Shown one piece after another: positions 26,462 to 36,792 of a stretch of DNA of 64,000 nucleotides (positions within the stretch are counted from its first letter, which is position 1; the number at the start of each line of letters is the position of its first letter). The notes under the pieces are model-generated. The model was not told the origin of the DNA. It did no database searches and was given only the letters and a program-made list of their open reading frames with translations. A program made the translations under genes and the position numbers. The DNA comes from Streptomyces sp. NBC_01454 (lineage in GTDB: Bacteria > Actinomycetota > Actinomycetes > Streptomycetales > Streptomycetaceae), in assembly GCF_036227565.1 (NCBI RefSeq), contig NZ_CP109460.1, positions 3,844,001 to 3,908,000 on the forward strand, given 5' to 3'.

Positions 26462-26534
26462 TGCGCTCGGCAGGATTCGAACCTGCAACCTTCTGATCCG
26501 TAGTCAGATGCTCTATCCGTTAAGCTACGAGCGC
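26462..26534 (-). tRNA. tRNA-Arg (ACG)
   Basis: 73-nt cloverleaf; acceptor GCGCTCG/CGAGCGC, anticodon ACG in CTGACTACGGATCAG, T-loop GGTTCGAATCC. Followed by its own terminator. Confidence 0.95.
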
Positions 26535-26667
26535 TTGGCTTTCCGGCAGTTTTTCTTGCCGGTCGGCGTTGCGGGAACAACATTACATGACCTGCGCCGT
26601 GAGGCGAAATCCATTGCCCGTAGCCCTTCTGACCTGCGGAAACGTGCTTGTGGGGGTGTTTCGTGGG

Positions 26668-27348
26668 CTACTCGGGCCAGGGGGAGTCCTCGATGATCCG
26701 GACGAAGTTCGGGCGGGTGTAGCCCTCTTCGAAGCGGTCCAGGACGTCGGCCTTCACATTGCCGAAGGTGGTCGCGGGACGGTGCGCCAAGCCCGCGTGG
26801 AAGGCATGGAGGATGCGGCGCTTGAAGTCGGGGCGCGGGTGGGCCGCGACGACGGCTTCGCGGGTTGCCGTGGGGAGGGTGTCGTAGCCGATCCCGAGGA
26901 CGTCGAGTTCGACGCCGGCGGTGACGAGCGCGACCTCCGGGGCCATGTGGTGCGGGATTTCCGGGGTGGTGTGCAGGGCGATGCCCTCCCACACCAGGCG
27001 GGCGCGGTCCTCGGGGATGCCGCGGGCCGTCAGGAAGGCACGGGCCTCGTCGGCGCCGTCGAGCTCGAAGCGCTGTTGGGAGGTGCGGAACTTCCCGGTG
27101 AGACCGAGGTCGTGGAAGAGCGCCCCCACGTAGAGCAGCTCCGGGTCGAAGTCCAGGCCCTGGTGGAGGCCGTGGTGGGCGCCGAAGAGGTAGACGCGGC
27201 GGGAGTGGTGGTAGATCAGGTCGTCGGTGACGTCCCGGATCAGTTCGGTCGCTTCCCGGGCCAGTGTGCTGTCGGGGACGGGGATGCCGCCGATGGCGGG
27301 GCCGTCGTCGGGACCGGGCGGGGGCACGGGCGGGCGGTTCGGGGTCAT
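26668..27348 (-). CDS. HD-domain protein (putative metal-dependent phosphohydrolase)
   Basis: 226 aa. HD-superfamily motifs in order: HHSRRVYLFG (first His), GALFHDLGLT (HD pair), IALHTTPEIPHHM (later His residues). The layout resembles the cyanamide hydratase-like branch of HD proteins found in fungi and actinobacteria. The reaction cannot be fixed from sequence. The N-terminus is Pro-rich. It lies between tRNA genes. The ~220 bp upstream (27349-27570) hold nothing I recognise. Confidence 0.85.
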   Translation of the reverse strand: MTPNRPPVPPPGPDDGPAIGGIPVPDSTLAREATELIRDVTDDLIYHHSRRVYLFGAHHGLHQGLDFDPELLYVGALFHDLGLTGKFRTSQQRFELDGADEARAFLTARGIPEDRARLVWEGIALHTTPEIPHHMAPEVALVTAGVELDVLGIGYDTLPTATREAVVAAHPRPDFKRRILHAFHAGLAHRPATTFGNVKADVLDRFEEGYTRPNFVRIIEDSPWPE

Positions 27349-27570
27349 GGATTCAGGGTGGCGCGGTTCGGCTCCGGGTGCCCAGTGTGCGAGCGGGGCG
27401 GGTTACCACCATGGATGACCGATATCGGCCGGTTGCCCCTGGCCGCCGGTCGCCCGCAGCTGTGGACAGGTGGGGCGCTCCAGGGGCGTAAGGGGTCCGG
27501 GAAGCCCGGAAGCCAGGAAGCCGGGCCATGATCATTGCGGGGGAGCCCACACCGGCCAGAAAAGCGGTCG

Positions 27571-27595
27571 GGCCCCGGTCAAAAAGACCGGGGCC
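27571..27595 (-). terminator. hairpin terminator of tRNA-Ser
   Basis: Perfect 10-bp stem GGCCCCGGTC / GACCGGGGCC with an AAAAA loop (TTTTT on the minus strand), 12 bp beyond the tRNA 3' end. No T tract follows immediately. Confidence 0.75.
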
Positions 27596-27606
27596 TGAAC
27601 GAAGAG

Positions 27607-27697
27607 CGGAGGCGGAGGGATTTGAACCCTCGATGGGGGGTAAACCCCAAACCGCATTAGCAGTGCGGCGCCATAGACCGGACTAGGCGACGCCTCC
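27607..27697 (-). tRNA. tRNA-Ser (GCT)
   Basis: 91 nt with a long variable arm (GGGGTTTACCCC), as expected for class II serine tRNA. Anticodon GCT in GCACTGCTAATGCGG; acceptor GGAGGCG/CGCCTCC. Confidence 0.94.
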
Positions 27698-27937
27698 ACA
27701 CACCCCACGCGCGCAGATGCTCGCTGTGGCGTGTCCAGATGATGGCACAGCTCCAAGGGCTGTCACCAATCGCCCCCTACGGTACTAGGCGCGCGGGCCA
27801 CCCGGCAAAGACGTTCCTGCGGCGCAACGTCGGGGGCGGCGGCGCGTTAGGAGTGTGGGGCCGTCGCGACGTCGTTGTCGTGCGCCCCCGGCGTGTACGC
27901 ACCCCGTGCCGCCCCGCACTCGCCTCTGGAGCCTGTG

Positions 27938-28543
27938 ATGCCGCACCACCGGACGTCATCCCTTTTCTCCGCAGTCGTCGGCGCCGCCGCCACGGCCGGC
28001 ACCCGCCTGGCCGCCACCGCGGCCGCCGTGTCCCTCGTCTCCGCCGCCGCGCCGGCCCTGGCGGGGCCCGCCGCGGCGGCCGCCCCGATCCCGCTGCCGC
28101 ACCACTGGTCCGGTGCCGGCCTGGTCGGCGCCGGCCACCACGCCGCCGGCCCGCGCACGCCCGGCGGGCCCTCCCTCCCGGCCGGCTACCGGCCGGCGGC
28201 GGACCTCGCGGGCGGCGACCACCTCACCGTCACCGTCCACCACTCCGGCTCGGCGCGGACCGACGGCACCTTCGAGCTGTACTGCCACCCCGGCGGCGGC
28301 AACCACCCCCACGTCAAGGCCGCCTGCACGAAGCTCGACGGGATGGCGCGGTGGGGCCGGGACCCGTTCGCCCCGGTGCCGCAGGGCGCGAACTGCACGA
28401 TGATGTACGGCGGGCCGGCCACCGCCCATGTCACCGGAACCTGGGCCGGGCGCCCCGTCAACGCCGATTTCCGGCGCACCAATGGGTGTGAGATCGGCCG
28501 CTGGGGCCACTTCGAACCCCTGCTCCCCTCGACCCGTTCATGA
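27938..28543 (+). CDS. SSI-family serine protease inhibitor, secreted
   Basis: 201 aa. A signal peptide (about residues 1-45: two hydrophobic stretches, ending near APALAGPAAAAAP) precedes a subtilisin-inhibitor-like domain with the conserved pattern LYCHPGGG, ACTKLDGMARW, CTMMYGGPATAHVTGTWAGR and RTNGCEIGRW. Four Cys allow the two family disulfides. By family analogy the reactive bond is near the third Cys (ANCTMMYGG). It belongs to the variant that lacks the C-terminal Phe of classical SSI. ATG 27938 has GGAG about 8 nt upstream. Confidence 0.85.
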   Translation: MPHHRTSSLFSAVVGAAATAGTRLAATAAAVSLVSAAAPALAGPAAAAAPIPLPHHWSGAGLVGAGHHAAGPRTPGGPSLPAGYRPAADLAGGDHLTVTVHHSGSARTDGTFELYCHPGGGNHPHVKAACTKLDGMARWGRDPFAPVPQGANCTMMYGGPATAHVTGTWAGRPVNADFRRTNGCEIGRWGHFEPLLPSTRS

Positions 28544-28736
28544 ACCGGTTCGTACCGTAGTAGCGCGGCAGGTCAGGACGAGGGGCACATGTCGGGCGTG
28601 CGGTGAGTCGCACAAGGCCGTGGCATTACCTCCTCGTCATCCGCCTCCGCGTCCCGGGCAAGTGCCCGTAGACTCCATCCCAGCGGTCCGCCACGGTGGA
28701 TCCGGCAAGGTGCGGTAACAGGGAGGAAGCGTCGTC

Positions 28737-31700
28737 GTGAGCAGCAGGCCATCCCGAGGCGCTGCTCGCCTCGCAGCCATACTCGACGCCCTCCCCGACG
28801 CCCTGTTGCTGGTGAACTGCAACGGCACCGTCGTCAACGCCAACACCATCGCGCTGGAGACCTTCGAGGCGCCGGGCACGGCCCTGGTGGGGCGCGGGCT
28901 GCTCGATCTGCTGCCGTCCTTCGACTCCAAGCGGATCCCGGGCTCCATGCGGCGCCTGGACGAGGAGGAGGAGCGCACCCGTACGAAGCCGACGCGGATG
29001 GTCGCGCGGCGTACCGACGGGACCGAGCTGCTGGTCGAGGTGACCAGCGCCAATCTTGAGGACGGCCGCACGCCGTACGAGTCCGCCTTCGAGGCCGCGT
29101 ACGCCGATCACCGCAACGGCTACACGGGCAACGAGCTGCTGATGCTCGTGGTCCGCGATCTGACCGGGACGCTGGACACCGAGACCGAGCTGGCCCGTCA
29201 GCAGCGGCAGACCGAGATGATCCTGCGGGCCGCGGCCGAGGGTGTGGTCGGGGTCGACGCCGAGGGCAAGGTCGTGCTCGTCAATCCGTCCGCGGCGCAG
29301 ATCCTGGGCTACCGGGCGAGTGAGCTGGGCGGCAAGGAGCTGCATCCGCTCATCCACCACTCCCGGACGGACGGCTCGGCGCTGCCGTGGGAGGACACCC
29401 CGCTGGCCGACACGCTCAAGTCGGGGCGCAAGCACCGGGTGCGCGGGCAGGCGCTGTGGGCGAAGGACGGGCACGCGGTGTCCGTCGATCTGACCACGGC
29501 GCCGGTGCGGGACGGCGATCAGCTCGTCGGCGCGGTCATGACCTTCACCGACCGCCGCGCCTTCGACGCGCTGGCGGCCCGCCACTCGCAGCTGCTGGCG
29601 GTGCTCGACCAGGCGCTGCGCGGGCCGTTGGAGGAGCTGAAGGGCGAGCTGGGCACGCTCGCCTCCGACCCGGCCGGACAGCTGTGGCCCGAGGCGAACC
29701 AGATCCTGCACCACCTCGCGGCCGGCCACGCGCGGATGACGACGCTGGTGGACAACGTCCTCAGCTTCCAGCGGCTGGACACCGGCAAGGAGAAGCTCAA
29801 CCGCACCACGGTGTCCATGGACGCGGTGGTCGCGGCGGGCGTGGAGGGCGCGATCGAGCTGATCGGGCCGGGCCGTGCGCAGTTCGCGGTGCATGCGCCG
29901 CCGATAGAGGCGACGGTCGACGCGGAGCGGATCGCGCAGGCGCTGTCGCATCTGATCGCGGATGTCGCCGGGGTGGATTCGACGGGCCGGATGCCGGCCG
30001 GTGAGCCCGCCATGGGCGGGCGTTCGGGGCCGATCCCGGGCGATTCGACGATCGTGGTGGCGGCGGCCAAGCGCGGTGATGTCGTACGGATCGAGGTGCG
30101 CGGGCCGTTCGGCGGCGGCGACCCGGTCCATGAGCCGATCGTGCGCGGCATCGTGCGGCAGCACGGCGGGCTGCTGCAGACCCACGACGTGCCGGGGGCG
30201 CCCGGCGCGGGCGGCAGCGCGTATGTGCTGGAGCTGCCGGTGGCGGCGGACGGCGCGGCCCTGGACGCCGCGACGGCCGGGGCGGACCGGGCGCCCGAGC
30301 TGACCGGCAACGAGACGACGGTGATGCCGGTGCCGGCCGCGCGTGCGCGGGGCACCCAGGGCGCGGCGGATTCCGCGGCCGGCGAGCGGCCAGCCGATGA
30401 GGGCGGCGCGGGCGGTGCCGGCGGCGCGGGCGGCGGGGGCCGCCCCGGTGGTGACGACGGGCCCGGTGGATCGGGTGGCACCGGTGGATCGGGGGGCACC
30501 GGTGGGTCCGGGCAGCCGCTCGGGGGCGGCGGTGCGGGGCACGGCGTCGTGCCGGCCCAGGCGGGCGGGGCACAGCCGACCGGTCGCCGGCGGGCCCGGC
30601 ACTCGGGTGCCGAGCAGGGTGCGCATCCGGGCGGACCGGCCACGGCGAGCGGCCCGCAGGCCGCCGGTCCGCACGGTTCCGTGGGCGACGGCGTCCAGGG
30701 CGGGACGGGCTCCGGCGGGACCGACGGCGGCCGGGGCGCCCACCCGCAGCACGGTGACGGTACGAACGGTGCGGGGCTGCCGCCGGGCATGGCGGGCGCC
30801 GAGTCCGTGCCGCCGACCGGACGGCGCCGGGCGCGGCAGGGGGCGACGGAGGGCCGCGGCCTGCCCGCGCTGCCCGCGCTGCCCGCCGGTACGAACGCGA
30901 CGGCGCCGGCGGCCGAGGCGCCCGGCCAGGCCCCGGCGGCGGTTCCGGCGCGCCCGCAGATTCCGGGGCAGGCTCCGGCACCGGATCAGGCCACGGCCCC
31001 CGGCCAGGCCCACATTCCCGGTCAGTCCCCGGGCCCGCAGGGGCTCGCACCCGTACCGCAGAACGGCCGGCGGGCGCGCCGGGCGCTGGCCGAGGCGCCC
31101 GAGCGTCCCGCGCAGGGCGACGGGGGCCAGGCGGTCGGTGCCCCGCAGGCGTCCGGTGCCCGCACGGCCTTCGCGCTGCCGCCCGCCGCGGCGGACCGGA
31201 CCCCGCAGTCGTCGCTGCCGGAGCTTGCCGCGGCCGCCGACCAGCTGCCCGGCGGGGGCCCGTCCGACGGCAGCGGCACGGGACGCCGTCGGGCGCGCCG
31301 TCCGGTGGCCGGCGGTCCGGAGGCCACGGCGCCCGGTGGGCAGCCGGGCTACGAGCTCGCCGCGGCCGCCAACCCCGCGCCGCCGCAGGGCGACTGGGAG
31401 GGCGAGCCGACCGGGAGACGGCGGGCCAGGCGGGCCGCCGCCGAGGAGCGCGCGGCGGCCGCGATGGCCGACTCCGAGTCGTCCGGCACCTTCGTGGCGG
31501 GCCCGGAAGGGCTCGTGGCGCAGCCCTCCGAACCGGCCGAGGCGACAGGTACGGCCACCGGCACGGCGGCCGGCATCGACCCGGCGCCGGAGACCGGTAC
31601 CCCCCAGGCGGCCCACGCGCCCGCCGCCCCCCAGAGCCCGCAGGCCGCCGAGGCCCCCGCCCCCACCGGCCGCCGGCGCGGTCGTCCCAGCCCCGCCGAA

Positions 31701-32951
31701 GAGGCCGCGGGCCCGGCGGCGGCTGCGCAGGGCGGGCCGGCCGCGGCACCGCACCGTCAGCCGCTGCCGCCCGCCGCCGAGGACGACGGGCACGCCGCGG
31801 GGCACTCCCAGGGGCGGGCGTTCAGCGTGCGGACGCTCGGGCAGGGCGTGCCGTTCGCGCAGCAGATCGCCGACCAGCAGCGTCCGCCGGTGCCGCCCGG
31901 CGGCACCCCGCCCGGCGGTACGTCCGCCGGTTCGGGCCGCCGCCGCAAGCTCGCCGCGCCGCCGAAGGAGGGTGAGCGGGCGGCCGCCGCCGGGCCCGCG
32001 GCGGCCGAGGCGCGGCCGCACCCGGGGCCCCCGCCGCAGCAGGCACCGCAGCAGGCCCAGCACCCGGCCGCCGCCCCGCCGCAGCCGCATCTGCTGGACG
32101 CGAGCGAGGGCCGGGCCTTCGCGATCTCCGCGCCCGACGAGGGCAGTGAGGGTCCCGAGCCGCTGGACGGTCCGAACGGCGCCATCGAGGTGATGGACCG
32201 TCAGCCGATGCCGAGGGACGACGAGCTGCCGCCGGAGCCGCTGGACAACCCGCGCCGGCTGCTGGTCTGGCCCGCGCCGGACGGCGCCACCCAGCAGGCG
32301 CTCAGCGACCGCGGCTACCGCCCGGTGATCGTCAACTCCCGGGAGGAGGTGGACGCCCAGATCGCCGCGTATCCGGCGGCGCTCTTCGTCGACCCGCTGA
32401 CCGGGCCGATCACCCGCACCGCGCTGCAGTCGCTGCGCCAAGCGGCGGGCGCGGCCAAGGTCCCGGTCCTGGTGACGGCCGGTCTGGGGCAGGCCACCCG
32501 GGAGGCCGCGTACGGCGCCGACCCGGCCGTCCTCCTCAAGGCGCTGGCCCCGCGGGACAGCGAGGTGCACCCGCCGCGGGTGCTGCTGATCGAGCAGAAC
32601 GACGACATCGCGGCGGCGCTGACCGCCTCGCTGGAGCGGCGCGGGATGCAGGTCGGCCGGGCCTCCGCGGATGCCGACGCGGTCACCCTCGCCACGCAGA
32701 TGCGGCCGAATCTGGTGGTGATGGACCTGATGCAGGTGCGCCGCCGGCGGGCCGGCATCGTCGACTGGCTGCGCGCCAACGGGCTGCTCGACCACACCCC
32801 GCTGGTCGTCTACACCTCCGCCGACATGGATCCGGCGCAGCTGCCCCGGCTGGCCGTCGGTGAGACGGTGCTCTTCCTGGCGGAGCGCTCCACGAGCGCC
32901 GAGGTCCAGTCCCGGATCGTCGACCTGCTCGCCAAGATCGGCACGAACTGA
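28737..32951 (+). CDS. large PAS-domain signalling protein with basic-repeat linker and pseudo-receiver
   Basis: 1404 aa, GTG start. Residues about 10-120 and 165-285 are two PAS domains (LDALPDALLLVNCNGTVVNA; AAAEGVVGVDAEGKVVLVNP). About 290-500 resembles a degenerate histidine-kinase core: coiled dimerisation helices without a clear phospho-His and a partial ATPase end (VRIEVRGPFGGGD). About 510-1150 is a long Ala/Pro/Gly linker with some seven copies of a (P)TGRRRAR-like basic motif. The last ~120 residues form a receiver-like fold (LLIEQNDDIAAAL, LVVMDLMQV, VVYTSADMD) that keeps the Asp but lacks the usual Lys. Probably a cytoplasmic scaffold or sensor; function unknown. Confidence 0.8.
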   Translation: MSSRPSRGAARLAAILDALPDALLLVNCNGTVVNANTIALETFEAPGTALVGRGLLDLLPSFDSKRIPGSMRRLDEEEERTRTKPTRMVARRTDGTELLVEVTSANLEDGRTPYESAFEAAYADHRNGYTGNELLMLVVRDLTGTLDTETELARQQRQTEMILRAAAEGVVGVDAEGKVVLVNPSAAQILGYRASELGGKELHPLIHHSRTDGSALPWEDTPLADTLKSGRKHRVRGQALWAKDGHAVSVDLTTAPVRDGDQLVGAVMTFTDRRAFDALAARHSQLLAVLDQALRGPLEELKGELGTLASDPAGQLWPEANQILHHLAAGHARMTTLVDNVLSFQRLDTGKEKLNRTTVSMDAVVAAGVEGAIELIGPGRAQFAVHAPPIEATVDAERIAQALSHLIADVAGVDSTGRMPAGEPAMGGRSGPIPGDSTIVVAAAKRGDVVRIEVRGPFGGGDPVHEPIVRGIVRQHGGLLQTHDVPGAPGAGGSAYVLELPVAADGAALDAATAGADRAPELTGNETTVMPVPAARARGTQGAADSAAGERPADEGGAGGAGGAGGGGRPGGDDGPGGSGGTGGSGGTGGSGQPLGGGGAGHGVVPAQAGGAQPTGRRRARHSGAEQGAHPGGPATASGPQAAGPHGSVGDGVQGGTGSGGTDGGRGAHPQHGDGTNGAGLPPGMAGAESVPPTGRRRARQGATEGRGLPALPALPAGTNATAPAAEAPGQAPAAVPARPQIPGQAPAPDQATAPGQAHIPGQSPGPQGLAPVPQNGRRARRALAEAPERPAQGDGGQAVGAPQASGARTAFALPPAAADRTPQSSLPELAAAADQLPGGGPSDGSGTGRRRARRPVAGGPEATAPGGQPGYELAAAANPAPPQGDWEGEPTGRRRARRAAAEERAAAAMADSESSGTFVAGPEGLVAQPSEPAEATGTATGTAAGIDPAPETGTPQAAHAPAAPQSPQAAEAPAPTGRRRGRPSPAEEAAGPAAAAQGGPAAAPHRQPLPPAAEDDGHAAGHSQGRAFSVRTLGQGVPFAQQIADQQRPPVPPGGTPPGGTSAGSGRRRKLAAPPKEGERAAAAGPAAAEARPHPGPPPQQAPQQAQHPAAAPPQPHLLDASEGRAFAISAPDEGSEGPEPLDGPNGAIEVMDRQPMPRDDELPPEPLDNPRRLLVWPAPDGATQQALSDRGYRPVIVNSREEVDAQIAAYPAALFVDPLTGPITRTALQSLRQAAGAAKVPVLVTAGLGQATREAAYGADPAVLLKALAPRDSEVHPPRVLLIEQNDDIAAALTASLERRGMQVGRASADADAVTLATQMRPNLVVMDLMQVRRRRAGIVDWLRANGLLDHTPLVVYTSADMDPAQLPRLAVGETVLFLAERSTSAEVQSRIVDLLAKIGTN

Positions 32952-33056
32952 CCGGAGTGAGCGGGGTGCGCGGAGGGAGCGGGGTGAGCGCGGCAGGCGG
33001 GCCGGACGCCCACGCCGTGGACGCCCGGCCCCGGAGCAGCGCTCACGGCCGTCGGC

Positions 33057-34709
<1,653 letters not shown>

Positions 34710-34754
34710 AGATCCTCCTGAGAGCGCCGTCGCCACTTCGCGACCAGTGGGAAG

Positions 34755-34784
34755 ATTCTGCGCACATACCACACGGTATGTCAC
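34755..34784 (-). promoter_or_regulatory. promoter with internal palindrome driving the acyl-CoA ligase
   Basis: On the minus strand GTGACA (34784-34779), an 18-nt spacer and CAGAAT (34760-34755) make a plausible promoter about 40 nt before the ribosome-binding site. The 18-bp palindrome ACATACC-ACAC-GGTATGT (34764-34781) overlaps the spacer. The -35 box overlaps the integrase stop codon. GGTATGT also recurs in the prophage control region near 37.2-37.4 kb. Confidence 0.5.
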
Positions 34785-36409
34785 TACCTCTCGGTAGCGT
34801 CGGGCTGCTTTCGGTCGCGCCACGGGTCCGGTTCCCACACTGGGTGTATGTGGATCTCGTGACTTTCGGCCCCGGGACCGTGACGCACGATGGCGACACG
34901 GCGTATGAGTTTCCGCAGCAGGTTGTTTCTCTCGCGGGTGTCGAGGGTCGGCCACTCCTCGACCGTGCCCACGATCAGGGGTACGAACTCCTTCCGTTCC
35001 GGTATGGGGTCCACTTCGGGGATGCTGTCGAGTAGTGCCTGTGCCTCGGCCCGCTTCTTGCGGATGAGGTCGGCGGCCTCCTCGTACTCTCCTGGGCCGT
35101 AGTCATCCGGGTTGGCTGCACGGTCGGCGCGGAGCCGGGCGAGGGCCTGGCGCTGCATCTCAACCTCGGCCTGTGCGCGGGCACGGGCGGCCGTGTTGGC
35201 GGCTCGCTCGTCCGCGAGGCTCCGTTCGGGGGCGTGCTCGGCCGCGGGGGCGTTGTCGATTCCCGCCGCCGCCTCGCGCTTGAGCCACTTTCTGACTTCT
35301 GCCTCAACCTCGGTGCGCTGGATGAGGATTCCGTCGCACGCGAGCGCTCCCGACTTGGCGCGCTTGCTGCATCGGTAGGCGAACCCTGGAACGTTCTTGC
35401 CTTCGCGGGACGCGCTGTTGAGGCTGGTTCCGAGGCGGCAGCCGGCGCACTTGCACAGGCTAGTCAGTTCGTAGATGCCGGTCCGTGAGCGGGGCGTGGT
35501 CGCCTTCACCTCTTTTCGTCGTTGCAGGTATGCCTGCCACAGGTGGAAGTCGATCAGTTCCTCGTGCGCGCCCTGGATGAAGATGTGGTTTTTGCAGGCC
35601 CCGTCGGTCTTGCGGCATCGGCACTCGGGGTTGTGCACGGTGAGGAGTCCGGCGGCAAAGCCGCTGTCCATGTACCGGGCCAGGGTTTCTGTGCTCCACA
35701 GGCTTCCTTGCGTGGTGCGGTGCCCGGCGCGGTTCAGCTTCCCGCACAGGAGGCTGAATCCGAACCCGGCGACGTAGTCGCGGTACAGGTCGGCGATGAC
35801 CGGCCCTGTGGTGGGGTCGGGTTCGTACCGCTCTTTCTGGATCTTGCCCGTGGCGGGGTCGTAGCGGCGGTGCCAGATGTACCCGAACCGCCGTCGGCCG
35901 TGCGCGGGCAAGTGGAGCTTGTAGCGGCGGTGGTCGTGGGTCTCCTTCCACTGCTCCCCGGCGCGGTCGCTCTCGAACGCCGCGAACTCAAGGATCATGC
36001 CTCGCTGGAAACGGCCGATGGCGGTCGAGGCGTCGACCGGTTCGGTTGCCGAGTCCAGCTCGCCGCCGGCCTGCTGGAGTCTGGCGAGGTTGATCGCGTT
36101 GCCGGTGCGGTCACGGCCGAACCGGGAGTATCGCCAGACGGCGACGCCGCGTACCTCGCCGGCCTCCACGCGCTCGATGCACTGCATGATCTTGCGTTTG
36201 AAGTGTCGACCGGACACGTCGAGGTCTTCAATCCACCCGACGATGCGGCGGCCGGTGCGGCGCGCCCATTGGGTGATTGCGTCTCGCTGTAGTTCCGGGC
36301 TGATCTTTTCTTCTTTCCACGTGGATACGCGGATGTAAGCGAGCCACGGCTCGCCGTCCTCGTCGGTCGGTGAGCCACGGAATGTGGCTGGTGCGTCTAA
36401 AAGGGTCAC
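34784..36409 (-). CDS. int: large serine recombinase (phage integrase)
   Basis: 541 aa. The resolvase-type catalytic domain is N-terminal with the nucleophile S29 in LAYIRVSTWKEEKIS, and Arg-rich VWRYSRFGRDRTG. A Recombinase domain follows (FGYIWHRRYDPATGK onward), then a zinc ribbon (SLCKCAGC, YRCSKRAKSGALACDG) and a long coiled coil (about 395-460) typical of phage integrases. It should integrate the phage at attB alone and excise it with a directionality factor, not identified here. GTG 36409 overlaps the upstream gene (GTGA). It lies at the prophage left end, its 3' end towards the host. Confidence 0.96.
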   Translation of the reverse strand: MTLLDAPATFRGSPTDEDGEPWLAYIRVSTWKEEKISPELQRDAITQWARRTGRRIVGWIEDLDVSGRHFKRKIMQCIERVEAGEVRGVAVWRYSRFGRDRTGNAINLARLQQAGGELDSATEPVDASTAIGRFQRGMILEFAAFESDRAGEQWKETHDHRRYKLHLPAHGRRRFGYIWHRRYDPATGKIQKERYEPDPTTGPVIADLYRDYVAGFGFSLLCGKLNRAGHRTTQGSLWSTETLARYMDSGFAAGLLTVHNPECRCRKTDGACKNHIFIQGAHEELIDFHLWQAYLQRRKEVKATTPRSRTGIYELTSLCKCAGCRLGTSLNSASREGKNVPGFAYRCSKRAKSGALACDGILIQRTEVEAEVRKWLKREAAAGIDNAPAAEHAPERSLADERAANTAARARAQAEVEMQRQALARLRADRAANPDDYGPGEYEEAADLIRKKRAEAQALLDSIPEVDPIPERKEFVPLIVGTVEEWPTLDTRERNNLLRKLIRRVAIVRHGPGAESHEIHIHPVWEPDPWRDRKQPDATER

Positions 36410-36771
36410 TGTGCCTTCCGTTCGGGTCGGTCGTTGGCGTTCGGGCGCAGTGTGATCACGTTGCCCGTGGCCTGCTCGGTCTCGGTGGGGTGGCCTCCGT
36501 TCGGGGGTGCCGCATGCTGGTCGAGTAGGCCGCGGGCGACGTGATCGAGGGCACGGCGGTAGCCGGCGTTGTCTGCTTCGGCGAGCTGTTCGGCGGTGAC
36601 GCGGTGCGCGTTGTGCACGGTGTGAGCAATGAGCGGCGGCATGCCGATGAGGGTTAGGAAGATCCCTCGCCGCATCGTGTCGTTGTTGCCGCTGAGCAGG
36701 CCGGAGGCGCCCATCACGATTCCTGCGCCGAGTAGAGCGAGGGTGAGTCCGGGCAGGAGTCGGCTGATCAC
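36406..36771 (-). CDS. small membrane protein between repressor and integrase
   Basis: 121 aa. Two hydrophobic helices (LLPGLTLALLGAGIVMGASG; GIFLTLIGMPPLIAHTV) are followed by a soluble charged tail, so the protein is likely an inner-membrane hairpin with a cytoplasmic domain. GTG 36771 has GGAGG upstream. It is 21 bp after the repressor gene and overlaps the integrase by 4 bp, so it is probably made during lysogeny. Unrecognised; superinfection exclusion is a guess from position and topology. Confidence 0.8.
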   Translation of the reverse strand: MISRLLPGLTLALLGAGIVMGASGLLSGNNDTMRRGIFLTLIGMPPLIAHTVHNAHRVTAEQLAEADNAGYRRALDHVARGLLDQHAAPPNGGHPTETEQATGNVITLRPNANDRPERKAQ

Positions 36772-36792
36772 TGTGCCTCCGTGGCGTTGGTT

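Noticed and set aside
26027..26488. minus-strand open frame beginning MQVRILPSAQ
   Set aside because: Its first codons read through the tRNA-Arg gene, a well-known tRNA shadow; the rest resembles nothing.
28536..28551. overlapping palindromes GTTCATGAAC and GAACCGGTTC at the end of the SSI-like gene
   Set aside because: They fall on the stop codon with no downstream gene start near enough to suggest an operator, and are short enough to be chance.
28626..32795. 1389-codon open frame on the minus strand
   Set aside because: Antisense to the PAS protein; Arg/Gly/Leu-rich without recognisable domains. The plus-strand frame has clear PAS and receiver motifs.
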